From Actinomadura sp. J1-007 (GTDB lineage Bacteria > Actinomycetota > Actinomycetes > Streptosporangiales > Streptosporangiaceae): a stretch of 64,000 nt of DNA. The DNA is taken from contig NZ_WING01000001.1 in the NCBI RefSeq assembly GCF_009793335.1, forward strand, positions 5,394,001 to 5,458,000, given 5' to 3'. Both the position numbers and the translations under genes were made by a program. Below are positions 15,020-24,434 of the stretch, piece by piece. Each line of letters starts with the position of its first letter. Position 1 is the first letter of the stretch. The notes beneath the pieces were generated by a model. It was given only the letters and a program-made list of their open reading frames with translations, was not told where the DNA came from and ran no database searches.

Positions 15020-18000
15020 ATGGTCCAGATTGCCATTGTCGGCATGGCGTGTCATTATCCGGACGCCGGGTCGCCCCGGGAGCTGTGGGAGAACGTCCTG
15101 GCCGGCCGCCGCGCATTCCGGCGGCTGCCCGACGAGCGCATGCGGCTGGCCGACTACTGGGATGCCGATCCCGCCGCGCCGGACCGTTTCTACGCCCGTA
15201 CCGCGGCGGTCATCGAAGGCTACGAATTCGACCGGCTCGCCCACCGGATCGCGGGCAGCACCTACCGCTCGACCGACCTCACGCACTGGCTCGCGCTGGA
15301 CGTCGCGGGCCGGGCGCTCGCCGACGCGGGGTTCCCGAGGGCCGAGGGACTGCCGCGCGAGCGCACCGGCGTGGTGGTCGGCAACACGCTGACGGGCGAA
15401 TTCACCCGCGCCAACCTGATGCGCGTGCGGTGGCCGTACGTCCGCCGCGTCGTCGGCGCGGCCCTCCTCGAACAGGGTTGGGACGAGGACCGCCTCGCGC
15501 CGTTCCTGGACGGCCTCGAACGCTCCTACAAGACCCCGTTCCCCGAGATCGACGAGGACACCCTCGCCGGCGCCCTGTCCAACACGATCGCCGGACGGAT
15601 CTGCAACCACTTCGACCTGAACGGCGGCGGCTACACCGTCGACGGCGCCTGCTCCTCGTCGCTGCTGGCGGTCGCGGCGGCGTGCCGCGCGCTCCAGGAC
15701 GGGGAGGCGGACGTCGTCGTGGCGGGCGGCGTGGACCTGTCCATCGACCCGTTCGAGATCGTCGGGTTCGCCAAGACGGGCGCGCTCGCCAGGACCGAGA
15801 TGCGCGTGTACGACCGCGGCTCCAACGGGTTCTGGCCGGGCGAGGGCTGCGGGATGGTCGTGCTGATGCGCGAGGAGGACGCCGCGCTCGCGGGCCGTCC
15901 GCCCTACGCCCGCATCCCCGGCTGGGGCGTGTCCTCCGACGGCAAGGGCGGCATCACGCGGCCCGAGGCCGCCGGGTACCGGCTGGCGCTGCGCCGCGCG
16001 TACGAACGGGCCGGGTTCGGGATCGACACGGTCGGCCTCTTCGAGGGGCACGGCACCGGCACCGAGGTCGGTGACGCCACCGAGCTCACCGCCCTCTCCG
16101 AAGCCCGAGCCGAAGCCGAGTCCGCGTCCGCGTCCGCGTCCGCGGCAGGCGACCGCGCGTCCGCGCCGCCCGCCGCGATCGGGTCGATCAAGGCGATGAT
16201 CGGGCACACCAAGGCCGCCGCCGGAGTGGCCGGGCTGATCAAGGCCGCGCTCGCGGTGCACGAGCAGGTGCTGCCGCCGACCGTCGGCTGCGTCGATCCG
16301 CACCCCCTGCTGGCGGACGGGTCCGGCGCGCTGCGGGCGCTGCGCAAGGCCGAGCCGTGGCCGTCCGGGGTGCCGGTGCGCGCCGGGGTCATGTCCATGG
16401 GGTTCGGCGGCATCAACACCCACATCGTCGTCGAGGGCGCGGGCCCGCGCCGTTCCGCCTCCTTCGACTCGCGCACCGGCGAGCTGGCCTCCTCGCCGCA
16501 GGACGCGGAGCTGCTGCTCGTGGACGGCGCCACGCCCGCCGAACTCCGCGACCGGCTGGCGGAGCTGGCCGACTGGGTCCCGCGCCTGTCGTACGCCCAG
16601 CTCGCCGACCTGGCGGGCGCCCTCCAGCGGCGGCTGCGCGATCTGCCGCATCGGGCCGCGCTGATCGTGTCCTCCCCGGACGACGCCGCGTGGCGGCTCC
16701 GCGCGGCACTGGAAGCCCTCGACTCGGGCAGGCACATGCAGATCACGGCGGACGGCCACGTCCTCCTCGGCGACATGGGCGACATCGGCGGTACCGGCCG
16801 GACGGCGCGCACCACGCGCATCGGCTACCTGTTCCCCGGGCAGGGGTCGGGTCGCGGGACGAGCGGCGGGGCCCTGCGGCGCCGCTTCGCCGAGGTCGAG
16901 GACGTGTACGCGCGGGCGGCGCTGCCCGCGACCGGCGACATGGCCGCGACCGCCGTCGCGCAACCGCGCATCGTCACCGGCTCGATGGCCGGGTTGCGGG
17001 CGCTGTCGGCGCTCGGCCTGCACGGGTCCGTCGCGGTGGGCCACAGCCTCGGCGAGCTCTCGGCGCTGCACTGGGCGGGCGCGCTGGACGGCGAGGCGCT
17101 GCTGCGGGTCGCCGCCGCCCGCGGGGAGATCATGGCCGAGCGCGGGCGGCCGGGCGGCATGGCCGGGATCAGCGCGCCGCCCGAGGCCGTCGAGCGGCTG
17201 ATCACCGGCCTGCCCGTCGTCGTCGCCGGGTACAACGGCCCGGCGCAGACGGTCGTCGCCGGGGAGGACGAGGCGGTCCGGGCGGCGGTCGCCCGAGCCG
17301 AGGACGCCCGGATGCGCTGGACGCTCCTGCCGGTGCCGCTCGCGTTCCACTCGCCCCTGGTCGCACCGGCCGCCGACGCGTTCGCGGCGCGCCTCGCGCG
17401 GGAGCCGTTCGGCCGGGTCGCGCGCAGGGTCGTGTCCACGGTGACCGGGGAGGCGCTGGCACCGGACGCCGATCTGCGCGCCCTGCTCCGCCGCCAGATC
17501 ACCGCCCCCGTGCTGTTCGCCCAGGCGCTGGAGCGGGCCGCCGAGGAGACCGGCCTGCTGGTCGAGGTCGGGCCGGGCCGGGTGCTCACCGGCCTGGCGT
17601 CGGAGGCGATCGGCGTCCCGGCGGTCGCGCTCGACACCGACGACGAGTCGCTGGCCGGGCTGCTCCGCGTGGCGGGCGCGGCGTTCGTGATCGGCGCGCC
17701 GGTCGACCACGGCGCGCTGTTCCGCGGTCGCGTGCTCCGGCCGCTCGACATCGGCGCGGAGTTCGCGTTCTTCACCAGCCCGTGCGAGCGGATGCCCGCC
17801 GTCGACATCGCGAGCGCCGTCCAGCCGGCGCCCCCCGTCCCCGGGCGAACGGACGCGGAGGCCGCGGACGCCGTCCTGGAGAGCGGCGAGTCGAGCAAGG
17901 AGCTGCTCCGCCGCCTCGTCGCCGAACGCGTCGAGCTGCCGGTGGAGACGGTCGGCGACGACAGTCACCTGCTCGACGACCTGCACCTCAGCTCCATCAC

Positions 18001-20923
18001 CGTCGGCCAGGTGATGAACGACGCGGCCCGTTCGCTCGGGGTGTCCGTCGTGCAGCCTCCGCTCAACTTCGCCACCGCGACCGTCACCGAACTGGCCGGC
18101 GCGCTCGACACGCTGGCCGCGGGCGCGGCCCACGGCGCGCCCGAGATCGTGCAGGGCGCCGAGGCGTGGGCGCGCCCGTTCACCGTCGACCTCGATGAGG
18201 TCCCGCTGCCCGTCCCGCCTCCCGCACCGCCCGCATCGCGGGCGGGGGAGTGGGTGCGTTTCGCGGACGCGGCGAACGAGCTGGCAGGCCCGCTGTGCGA
18301 CGCGCTCCGGGACGCCGGGGTCGGCGGCGGCGTGCTGGTGTGGCTCCCGGAGAACTGCACGCGAGCGCACCTGGAACTGGCGCTGAACGGGGCGCAGACC
18401 GCCCTCGGAGGCGAACGGGACAGCCGCTTCGTGCTCGTCCAGCACGGCCGCGGAGCCGCCGGACTGGCCAAGACGCTCCGCCAGGAGGCGCCGCATCTGC
18501 GCGTGACCATCGTCCAGGCCCCCGCGCCCCTCGCGACGGTCGAACGGATCGTCGCGGAGGTGGCCGCGACGACCGGGTTCAGCGAGGCGCACTACGGCGC
18601 GGACGGCGTCCGCCGCGTTCCGACGCTGCGGCCGATGCCGGTGGAGCAGGCCCGCACCGACGTGCCGCTGAACGGCGACGACGTGCTGCTGGTCACCGGT
18701 GGAGGGAAGGGGATCACCGCCGAGTGCGCCCTGGCCGTGGCGAACGACACCGGCGCCGCGCTCGCCCTGCTCGGCCGGTCCGACCCCGCGGGCGACGCCG
18801 AGCTCGCGGCGAACCTCCAGCGGATGGCGGACGGCGGCGTGACCGTCCGGTACGTCCGGGCCGACGTCACCGAGCCCGCCCAGGTGGAGGCGGCGGTCGG
18901 CGAGGTCACCCGGGAGCTGGGGCCCGTGACGGCGGTCCTGCACGGCGCCGGGCGGAACGAGCCCCGGGCGCTCGGCGGACTCGACGCCGAGGCGTTCCGG
19001 GAGACGTTCGCCCCCAAGATCGACGGGCTCCGGACCGTGCTCGCGTCGGTGGACCCCGGACGGCTCAGGCTGCTGGTCACGTTCGGCAGCATCATCGGCC
19101 GGGCCGGGCTCCCCGGCGAGGCGCACTACGCCACGGCCAACGAATGGCTGGCCGAACTCACCCGGGACGCGGCCGCGGCGCATCCGCGATGCCGCACCGT
19201 CTGCATGGAGTGGTCGGTGTGGTCGGGCGTCGGGATGGGCGAACGGCTGTCGGTGGTCGAGTCCCTCGCGCGCGAAGGCGTCACCCCGCTCACCCCGGAC
19301 CAGGGCGTACGGATCATGCGCCGCCTCGTCACCGATCCGGACGCGCCGCCGGTCGTGGTCGTCAGCGGCCGTACCGGGAGCGTCGACACCGTCCGGCGCG
19401 ACCTGCCGCCGCTGCCGCTGCTGCGCTTCGTGGACAGGCCGCTCGTCCGCTACCACGGCGTGGAGCTGGTCACCGAGGTCGAGCTGAACGCGGGGACGGA
19501 CCGCTACCTGGCCGACCACCTGCTGGACGGCGCCCTGCTGTTCCCCGCGGTGTTCGGCCTGGAGGCGATGGCCCAGGCCGCCGCCGCGGTCACCGGCCGG
19601 CGCGCCCTGCCGGTGATCGAGAACGCGGAGTTCGTGCGGCCCGTCGTCGTCCCGCCGGACGCGAGCACCATGATCCGGATCGCCGCCGTCGTCACCGGGG
19701 ACGGCGTCGTCCAGGCCGCCGTCCGCAGCTCCGAGACGGGCTTCGCCGCCGACCACTTCCGCGCCCGCCTGCGCCTCGGCGGCGAAGCCGCCGAAACGAC
19801 CGAAGCGACGGTCGACGGGACGCCCGGCGGAGCGATCGGCGTCGTACGGGACGGCCCGCCTTACCAGACGGACGACGATCTGCCCGCGGTGCCGCTCGAC
19901 CCCGCCGCCGACCTCTACGGGAGCGTGCTGTTCCAGGGGCGGCGCTTCCAGCGGCTGCGCCGCTACCACCGGGTGGCCGCCCGTTCCGTGGACGCCGAGG
20001 TGGCCGCGTGCGAGGCCGACTGGTTCGCCGGATTCCTTCCGGACGAGCTCCTGCTCGGCGATCCCGGGGTGAGGGACGCCCTGATGCACGGCAACCAGGT
20101 GTGCGTCCCGGACGCCACGCTCCTGCCGGTCAGGATCGAACGGCTCGTCCCGGGCGGCGGCGGGCTGAGCGCCGCGGCCGGGCCGCTGCGGTACTGCGCG
20201 ACCGAGAGGTACCGCGACGGGGACACCTACGTCTACGACATCGCCCTCCGCACCAAGGCCGGGGAGGTCGTCGAACGGTGGGACGGCCTGCACCTGCGCG
20301 CGGTCCGCAAGGGCGACGGGCGCGGCCCGTGGGCGGCCCCCCTCCTCGGGCCCCATCTGGAGCGGAGCGTCGAGGACCTCACCGGCGCCCGTCCCGCGGT
20401 CGTGGTGGAACCCGTCGGCGATCCGGACCGCATGAGGGAGCGCCGCGCGCGGACCGCGCTGGCCGCCGGACGCGCGTTCGGCCGCGCGGTGACGGTCGCG
20501 CACCGGCCCGACGGACGGCCGGAGGTCCCCGGCGGCCATGCGGTCTCGGCCTCGCACGGCGCGGGCCTGACGCTCTTCGCGGCGGACACCGGCGCGGTGG
20601 CCTGCGACGTCGAGACGGTCGCCGCCAGATCCGCCGCGGACTGGGCCGGGCTGCTCGGCCCGCACGAGCCGCTCGCCGGGCTCGTCGCGGCGCAGGCGCG
20701 GGAGGACGGCCGCGACGCCGCCTGCACGCGGGTCTGGACGGCACTGGAGTGCCTGCGCAAGGCGGGCCTCCCCGCTGACGCGCCCCTCGCCCTCATCCGT
20801 TCGGACGGCGCCGGGTGGACGGTCTTCGGCTCCGGCGGCCTGCGCGTCTGCACGTTCGTCACGGCACTGCGGGACGCGCCGGACCCGGCCGCGTTCGCGA
20901 TCCTCGTCGAAGGGCGGTCGTAG
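15020..20923 (+). CDS. enediyne iterative type I polyketide synthase (PKSE)
   Basis: This 1967-residue iterative PKS makes the linear polyene from which enediyne cores are derived. The domain order is that of PKSE. The KS has Cys211 in DGACSSSLL, His344 in EGHGTGTEVGD and His396 in GHTKAAAG. AT-like residues run about 600-900, with Ser676 in VGHSLGELSAL. The unusual single ACP at about 955-1035 carries Ser992 in DDLHLSSITVGQ. KR spans about 1220-1430 with VTGGGKGITAECA. The DH has His1500 in ADHLLDGALLFP. The integrated C-terminal phosphopantetheinyl transferase has ACDVETVAARS near residue 1863 and WTALECLRKAG near 1905. All catalytic residues appear present. E10 thioesterase starts five bases after the stop. 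The product class (nine- or ten-membered) cannot be read directly. Confidence 0.96.
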   Translation: MVQIAIVGMACHYPDAGSPRELWENVLAGRRAFRRLPDERMRLADYWDADPAAPDRFYARTAAVIEGYEFDRLAHRIAGSTYRSTDLTHWLALDVAGRALADAGFPRAEGLPRERTGVVVGNTLTGEFTRANLMRVRWPYVRRVVGAALLEQGWDEDRLAPFLDGLERSYKTPFPEIDEDTLAGALSNTIAGRICNHFDLNGGGYTVDGACSSSLLAVAAACRALQDGEADVVVAGGVDLSIDPFEIVGFAKTGALARTEMRVYDRGSNGFWPGEGCGMVVLMREEDAALAGRPPYARIPGWGVSSDGKGGITRPEAAGYRLALRRAYERAGFGIDTVGLFEGHGTGTEVGDATELTALSEARAEAESASASASAAGDRASAPPAAIGSIKAMIGHTKAAAGVAGLIKAALAVHEQVLPPTVGCVDPHPLLADGSGALRALRKAEPWPSGVPVRAGVMSMGFGGINTHIVVEGAGPRRSASFDSRTGELASSPQDAELLLVDGATPAELRDRLAELADWVPRLSYAQLADLAGALQRRLRDLPHRAALIVSSPDDAAWRLRAALEALDSGRHMQITADGHVLLGDMGDIGGTGRTARTTRIGYLFPGQGSGRGTSGGALRRRFAEVEDVYARAALPATGDMAATAVAQPRIVTGSMAGLRALSALGLHGSVAVGHSLGELSALHWAGALDGEALLRVAAARGEIMAERGRPGGMAGISAPPEAVERLITGLPVVVAGYNGPAQTVVAGEDEAVRAAVARAEDARMRWTLLPVPLAFHSPLVAPAADAFAARLAREPFGRVARRVVSTVTGEALAPDADLRALLRRQITAPVLFAQALERAAEETGLLVEVGPGRVLTGLASEAIGVPAVALDTDDESLAGLLRVAGAAFVIGAPVDHGALFRGRVLRPLDIGAEFAFFTSPCERMPAVDIASAVQPAPPVPGRTDAEAADAVLESGESSKELLRRLVAERVELPVETVGDDSHLLDDLHLSSITVGQVMNDAARSLGVSVVQPPLNFATATVTELAGALDTLAAGAAHGAPEIVQGAEAWARPFTVDLDEVPLPVPPPAPPASRAGEWVRFADAANELAGPLCDALRDAGVGGGVLVWLPENCTRAHLELALNGAQTALGGERDSRFVLVQHGRGAAGLAKTLRQEAPHLRVTIVQAPAPLATVERIVAEVAATTGFSEAHYGADGVRRVPTLRPMPVEQARTDVPLNGDDVLLVTGGGKGITAECALAVANDTGAALALLGRSDPAGDAELAANLQRMADGGVTVRYVRADVTEPAQVEAAVGEVTRELGPVTAVLHGAGRNEPRALGGLDAEAFRETFAPKIDGLRTVLASVDPGRLRLLVTFGSIIGRAGLPGEAHYATANEWLAELTRDAAAAHPRCRTVCMEWSVWSGVGMGERLSVVESLAREGVTPLTPDQGVRIMRRLVTDPDAPPVVVVSGRTGSVDTVRRDLPPLPLLRFVDRPLVRYHGVELVTEVELNAGTDRYLADHLLDGALLFPAVFGLEAMAQAAAAVTGRRALPVIENAEFVRPVVVPPDASTMIRIAAVVTGDGVVQAAVRSSETGFAADHFRARLRLGGEAAETTEATVDGTPGGAIGVVRDGPPYQTDDDLPAVPLDPAADLYGSVLFQGRRFQRLRRYHRVAARSVDAEVAACEADWFAGFLPDELLLGDPGVRDALMHGNQVCVPDATLLPVRIERLVPGGGGLSAAAGPLRYCATERYRDGDTYVYDIALRTKAGEVVERWDGLHLRAVRKGDGRGPWAAPLLGPHLERSVEDLTGARPAVVVEPVGDPDRMRERRARTALAAGRAFGRAVTVAHRPDGRPEVPGGHAVSASHGAGLTLFAADTGAVACDVETVAARSAADWAGLLGPHEPLAGLVAAQAREDGRDAACTRVWTALECLRKAGLPADAPLALIRSDGAGWTVFGSGGLRVCTFVTALRDAPDPAAFAILVEGRS

Positions 20924-20928
20924 ACCAC

Positions 20929-21387
20929 ATGGCGGACCACTTCGAGTACCGGCACACGGTGGGCTTCGAGGAGACCAACCTCGTCGGCAACGTCTACTAC
21001 GTCAACTACCTGAGCTGGCAGGGCCGCTGCCGCGAGATGTTCCTGAAGCGGGAGGCCCCGGAGGTGCTCGCCGAACTGCGGGACGGCCTGAAGCTGTTCA
21101 CCCTGAGGGTCGACTGCGAGTTCTTCGCGGAGATCACCGCGTTCGACGAGCTGTCCATCCGGATGCGGCTGTTCGAGCTGACCCAGACGCAGCTGGAGTT
21201 CGGGTTCGACTACGTCCGGCTCGATCCGGACGGGCCGGAGTCGCTGGTCGCCCGGGGCCGGCAGCGGGTGGCGTGCATGCGCGGCCCGAACGCGCGGACC
21301 GTTCCCGCGCGGGTCCCGGACTCCCTGGTCAGGGCGCTCGGACCGTACCTGCCCGGGCCGCGGGCCGGATCGGGGACGCCCGCCTGA
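20929..21387 (+). CDS. enediyne thioesterase E10, hotdog fold
   Basis: This 152-residue 4-hydroxybenzoyl-CoA-type thioesterase releases the polyene from PKSE. The family pattern is clear: HTVGFEETNLVGNVYYVNYLSWQGRCRE, where ETNLVGNVYYVNY is the enediyne-E10 signature with Asn/Val in place of the usual Asp. A strand VDCEFFAEITAFDEL follows. It starts five bases after the PKSE stop and is clearly co-transcribed. The C-terminus is slightly extended and proline-rich. It is the last gene of the plus-strand cassette and faces the AraC regulator convergently. Confidence 0.93.
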   Translation: MADHFEYRHTVGFEETNLVGNVYYVNYLSWQGRCREMFLKREAPEVLAELRDGLKLFTLRVDCEFFAEITAFDELSIRMRLFELTQTQLEFGFDYVRLDPDGPESLVARGRQRVACMRGPNARTVPARVPDSLVRALGPYLPGPRAGSGTPA

Positions 21388-21423
21388 CCGCGACGGGCGG
21401 CGGCTGCCCCGGTGGCGGCGCGA

Positions 21424-22350
21424 TCACGCGCGGTGCGCCCCGCCGGACAGGCCGCCCCGGGCCGCCGGCGCCGGCCGACCGCTCCGGCCCGCCGGCACCG
21501 GCCGCTCCGCGGGATGCCGCGGCCCGGCGCTGCGCCGTCCGCTCATCGCCGGCCCGCGCGGCGCCACGACCACGGGCGGGCCGAACGGCATGGGCAGCAG
21601 CGGGGGGTCGAACGGCGTGATCGGCCTGAGGCGCACGTCCGCCGAGGTGACGCGGCGGGTGTCGGCCCTGATGTCGATCGGCCCGGTGCTGCCGATCGAG
21701 GGCCCTCGCTCCTCCTCCGAACGGCCGCGGGCGGCGTCCGGCTGGAGGGGCGGCGAGTAGACGAGCAGGTGCCAGGTGCCCTGGGGAACGTCGGTCAGGG
21801 TGAAGGGGCCCTGGCCGTGCCGGACCGTGCAGCTCGCGGGGGTGCCCCTGGGCATCGGCTCAGGGAACAGCCCGATGAAGACCGGCGCCTGCCGGCCCCC
21901 CGGTGCCGAGACGTCGCCGAGGACGGTCGCCGTGCCGGACGGCGCGGCCCCCTCGCGGTCGCCGCCGGGCTCGGGGGTGAGACCGCCGGTGGCGCGGTAG
22001 ACGGTCGGCGCGACCCCGACGTTGGTCTTGAAGCGCGAGCTGAAGGTGCCGACGCTGGAGTAGCCGACCCTGTTGCTGATCTCGGCGATGCTCAGCGACG
22101 TGGCGGTGAGCAGCCGCTTGGCCTCCTGGAGCCGCAGCGCCGAGAGGAACTTGCCCGGTGACAGCCCGGTGGAATCCCTGAATATCCGAGTGAAATAGAA
22201 CTTGCTGAACATCGCGACGCGGGCCATGTCGTCGACCGTGATCTGCTCGCTCAGGTTCCGCTGCATGGCCTCGATCGTCCGCTCGATGGAATTCACGACC
22301 TGCGGCTCCACTGGGGCGCTCCAAATGATCTTTGTGGACACTTTCACCAA
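21424..22350 (-). CDS. AraC-family transcriptional regulator, cluster border
   Basis: This 308-residue protein has the AraC DNA-binding domain at the N-terminus (about residues 20-120). The two helix-turn-helices are ITVDDMARVAMFSKFYFTRIF and LSIAEISNRVGYSSVGTFSSRF. The C-terminal 180 residues form a separate domain (PVFIGLFPEPMPRGTPASC, then DPPLLPMPFGPP). This domain is shared with the AraC protein at 54992-56410 at the other end of the region, so the two are paralogues. It may sense a ligand; its chemistry is unknown. It is oriented towards the PKSE operon end and likely regulates the cluster. Confidence 0.85.
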   Translation of the reverse strand: MVKVSTKIIWSAPVEPQVVNSIERTIEAMQRNLSEQITVDDMARVAMFSKFYFTRIFRDSTGLSPGKFLSALRLQEAKRLLTATSLSIAEISNRVGYSSVGTFSSRFKTNVGVAPTVYRATGGLTPEPGGDREGAAPSGTATVLGDVSAPGGRQAPVFIGLFPEPMPRGTPASCTVRHGQGPFTLTDVPQGTWHLLVYSPPLQPDAARGRSEEERGPSIGSTGPIDIRADTRRVTSADVRLRPITPFDPPLLPMPFGPPVVVAPRGPAMSGRRSAGPRHPAERPVPAGRSGRPAPAARGGLSGGAHRA

Positions 22351-22513
22351 TAGTTAGCACCTGTGTTTAAAGGGTAGGCGGAGGTCCCGTCTAGACACAG
22401 AAAAACTCGTGCGAGATGGTTTTTCAAGCTCCAGAAGTGGCCAACCCCGAAGGGAGCTTCCGGGGCATTGGGATTGATGTTTCAAGCGCTTTGCGGCGGG
22501 GCGGCCGGGCCGC

Positions 22514-23197
22514 TCAGACGGCCTGCCGGGACGGCTCCGCCGGGCGGATCAGCTCCTCCTCGAACCGCCGCCGGGACAGCCGCACCGAGCGCGCGGCCGG
22601 CCCGGGGGCGTCCCCGGCCCCGGTCATGAGGCTGACGAGCTGCGCCTCGAAGCACTCCTGCGGCGGGTACGGGGGCACGAGGTAGCCGCCGAGCTCCAGG
22701 ATGACCAGCCCGTGCGTGGCCGCCCACATCTGGTGCGCGACCAGCTCGGCGTCGGCGGCCTGGAACCGGCCCGACCCGATGCACCGCGCCGCGCATTCGA
22801 TCACCGGGACGAGCGTGTAGCGCCCATGCTGCCGATCTTCCTCGGAAAGGGAGAACGCCGCCGGCGAGGAACTCCCGAACATGACCGCGTACAAGTGCGG
22901 ATTGGCGAGGGCATTGTGCCGGTAGGCGCGGCCGAGCAGCGCCATGTCGGCGACCGGGTCATCGGTCGTCCGCGCCATATCGAAATAGCGCTGCATGCGG
23001 GCGAAGCCCTCATGGACGATCTCGCGGAGCAGGCCGCTCATACCGCCGAAATGCGTGTAGACGGGCATTGTCGAACTGCCGGCCTCGGTGGCGATCCGCC
23101 TGGCCGACAATGCCCTCGGGCCTTCCTCCGCCAGCAGGCGGGCGGCGATCTCCACCATGAGCAGGCGGGCCTGGGGGTCCGCCTTGCGGGGGCTCAT
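22514..23197 (-). CDS. TetR-family transcriptional regulator
   Basis: This protein of about 227 residues has an N-terminal TetR helix-turn-helix (LLMVEIAARLLAEEG, then LSARRIATEAGSSTMPVYTHFGG) and a C-terminal TetR_C_33/WHG-type ligand domain (HQMWAATHGLVILELGGYL). I place the start at MSPRKADPQ (23197). The frame is open to 23236 with MRETKRPG. It lies 160 bases upstream of the AraC gene on the same strand and divergent from the HxlR gene. A role as a cluster repressor or sensor is inferred from position only. Confidence 0.85.
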   Translation of the reverse strand: MSPRKADPQARLLMVEIAARLLAEEGPRALSARRIATEAGSSTMPVYTHFGGMSGLLREIVHEGFARMQRYFDMARTTDDPVADMALLGRAYRHNALANPHLYAVMFGSSSPAAFSLSEEDRQHGRYTLVPVIECAARCIGSGRFQAADAELVAHQMWAATHGLVILELGGYLVPPYPPQECFEAQLVSLMTGAGDAPGPAARSVRLSRRRFEEELIRPAEPSRQAV

Positions 23198-23411
23198 CCG
23201 GCGGGACTTCCTTCCTGGTCGCTTGGTCTCCCGCACGGCCGCCCTCAGGGTAACGACAGGGAGACCAGTGCGGCATCTCTGAGATTGCCTCGTCGGTACC
23301 GGGGTCTCGGGCCCGAGGCGCGGGGGTTCCGGGGTCCGGGCCGCGCGCGGTCTCGGCCGGCTCCGGGCCCCGGTTGGAATATGCTTCTCAAGCGTTCTGA
23401 GAGGTGCTCAC

Positions 23412-24064
23412 GTGAAGCGGCGACGTCGGATCTATGGCCAGTACTGCGGGCTCGCGGGGGCGCTCGACCTGGTCGGCGAGCGCTGGACCCTCTTGATCGT
23501 CCGTGAGCTCCTGGTCGGCCCGTGCCGCTACAACCAACTCCAGTCCAACCTGCCCGGCATCGGCACCAACCTGCTCGCCGAGCGGCTGAGGTTCCTGACC
23601 GAGGCCGGGCTCGTCCGGCAGCGGGGCCGGGAGGGCTCCAAGGTCAGGCTGTACGAGCTGACCGAGCAGGGCGAGGGCCTGCGCGAGCCGGTGCTCGCGC
23701 TCGCGCGCTGGGGCTCGGCACCCTGCACGCGCCGCGCGCCGAGGACGTCGTCCGCCCTAGGTGGGGCGCGCTCGCCGTGGAGGCGATGGTGGACCCGGGG
23801 GCGGTCGAGCGGGACGAGCGGTACGAGTTCAGGATCGACGGCGAGGTCTTCCACGTCGAGATCGAGGGCGGCAGGGTCGCGGTCCGCGACGGCAAGGCCG
23901 CCGCCGAGCCGGCGCTGGTGGTCACCACGGATCCGGTGACCTTCGTCGAGATCGGGGCCGGACGGCTGGACCCGCTGGAGGCGACGCTCACCCGGCGGCT
24001 GTCCATGGAGGGCGACGACGGGGCGGTGCTGCGCTGCTCCCGCCTCCTCGGCCTGCTCCCCTGA
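23412..24064 (+). CDS. HxlR-family regulator with SCP2-like C-terminal domain (apparent frameshift)
   Basis: The protein starts with GTG at 23412. The winged-helix HxlR domain is in the first 100 residues (CGLAGALDLVGERWTLLIVREL, here split for length, then LPGIGTNLLAERLRFL). The frame then breaks at a GGGG run (23710-23713). Adding one G joins LALARWG to LGTLHAPRAEDVVRPRWG and a C-terminal SCP2-like sensor (YEFRIDGEVFHVEIEGG) ending LLGLLP at 24064. The total span is one base short of whole codons, as expected for one lost base. HxlR proteins respond to quinones, aldehydes or thiol stress, so control of the VOC or tailoring operons is plausible. Confidence 0.8.
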
Positions 24065-24094
24065 CCCGCCCCACCCCCCACCACCGAACTCCCG

Positions 24095-24340
24095 CGCCCC
24101 ACAGTGAGCGCGAAGTACCCCGGGCCCCCACCCTCCACCCGCCCCGCCGGGGCCGCCGGGGTCGTCGCCGGGGCCGCGGTCTCCGCCCGGCCCGCCGGGT
24201 TTGCGCTCTTCGCGCGGCCCGCCGGGGCCGTTGGGTCCGCCGGAGTCGCCGGGGCCGCCAGGTCCGCGCTCTTCGCGCGATCCGCCGGGGCCGGGCTCTC
24301 CGCCGGGGTCGGCGGGGTTGTGGGGACGCGGTTTCTCAGG
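24095..24340. repeat. GC-rich low-complexity stretch with CCGGGG-type repeats
   Basis: Between the convergent ends of the HxlR gene and the first VOC gene lie about 370 bases without a gene. The middle is built from irregular units of GCCGGGGCCGCC and GCGCTCTTCGCGCG type. On the minus strand one frame reads as collagen-like Gly-Pro-Gly triplets, but it has no start site or conserved domain. I treat it as repeat or spacer DNA, possibly with strong RNA structure that ends both transcripts. Confidence 0.45.
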
Positions 24341-24434
24341 GGGTGCGGGGGTGCGGGGGTGCCGGGGTGGTCGGTGGGGGTGGGGCCCGGCGGGGGCTTC
24401 TGGTGGGTGCGGGGTTGGTGCGGGCACCGCGGGG

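Noticed and set aside
14906..20665. A 1919-codon open frame on the minus strand across the PKSE gene.
   Set aside because: It mirrors the PKSE gene in very GC-rich DNA, has no start site or domain, and its residue use (Arg/Gly/His/Val-rich) is that of an antisense shadow.
24102..24427. Collagen-like Gly-Pro-Gly triplets in a minus-strand frame.
   Set aside because: The pattern comes from CCGGGG repeats; the frame also covers the HxlR gene and has no signal or start that fits a collagen-like protein.
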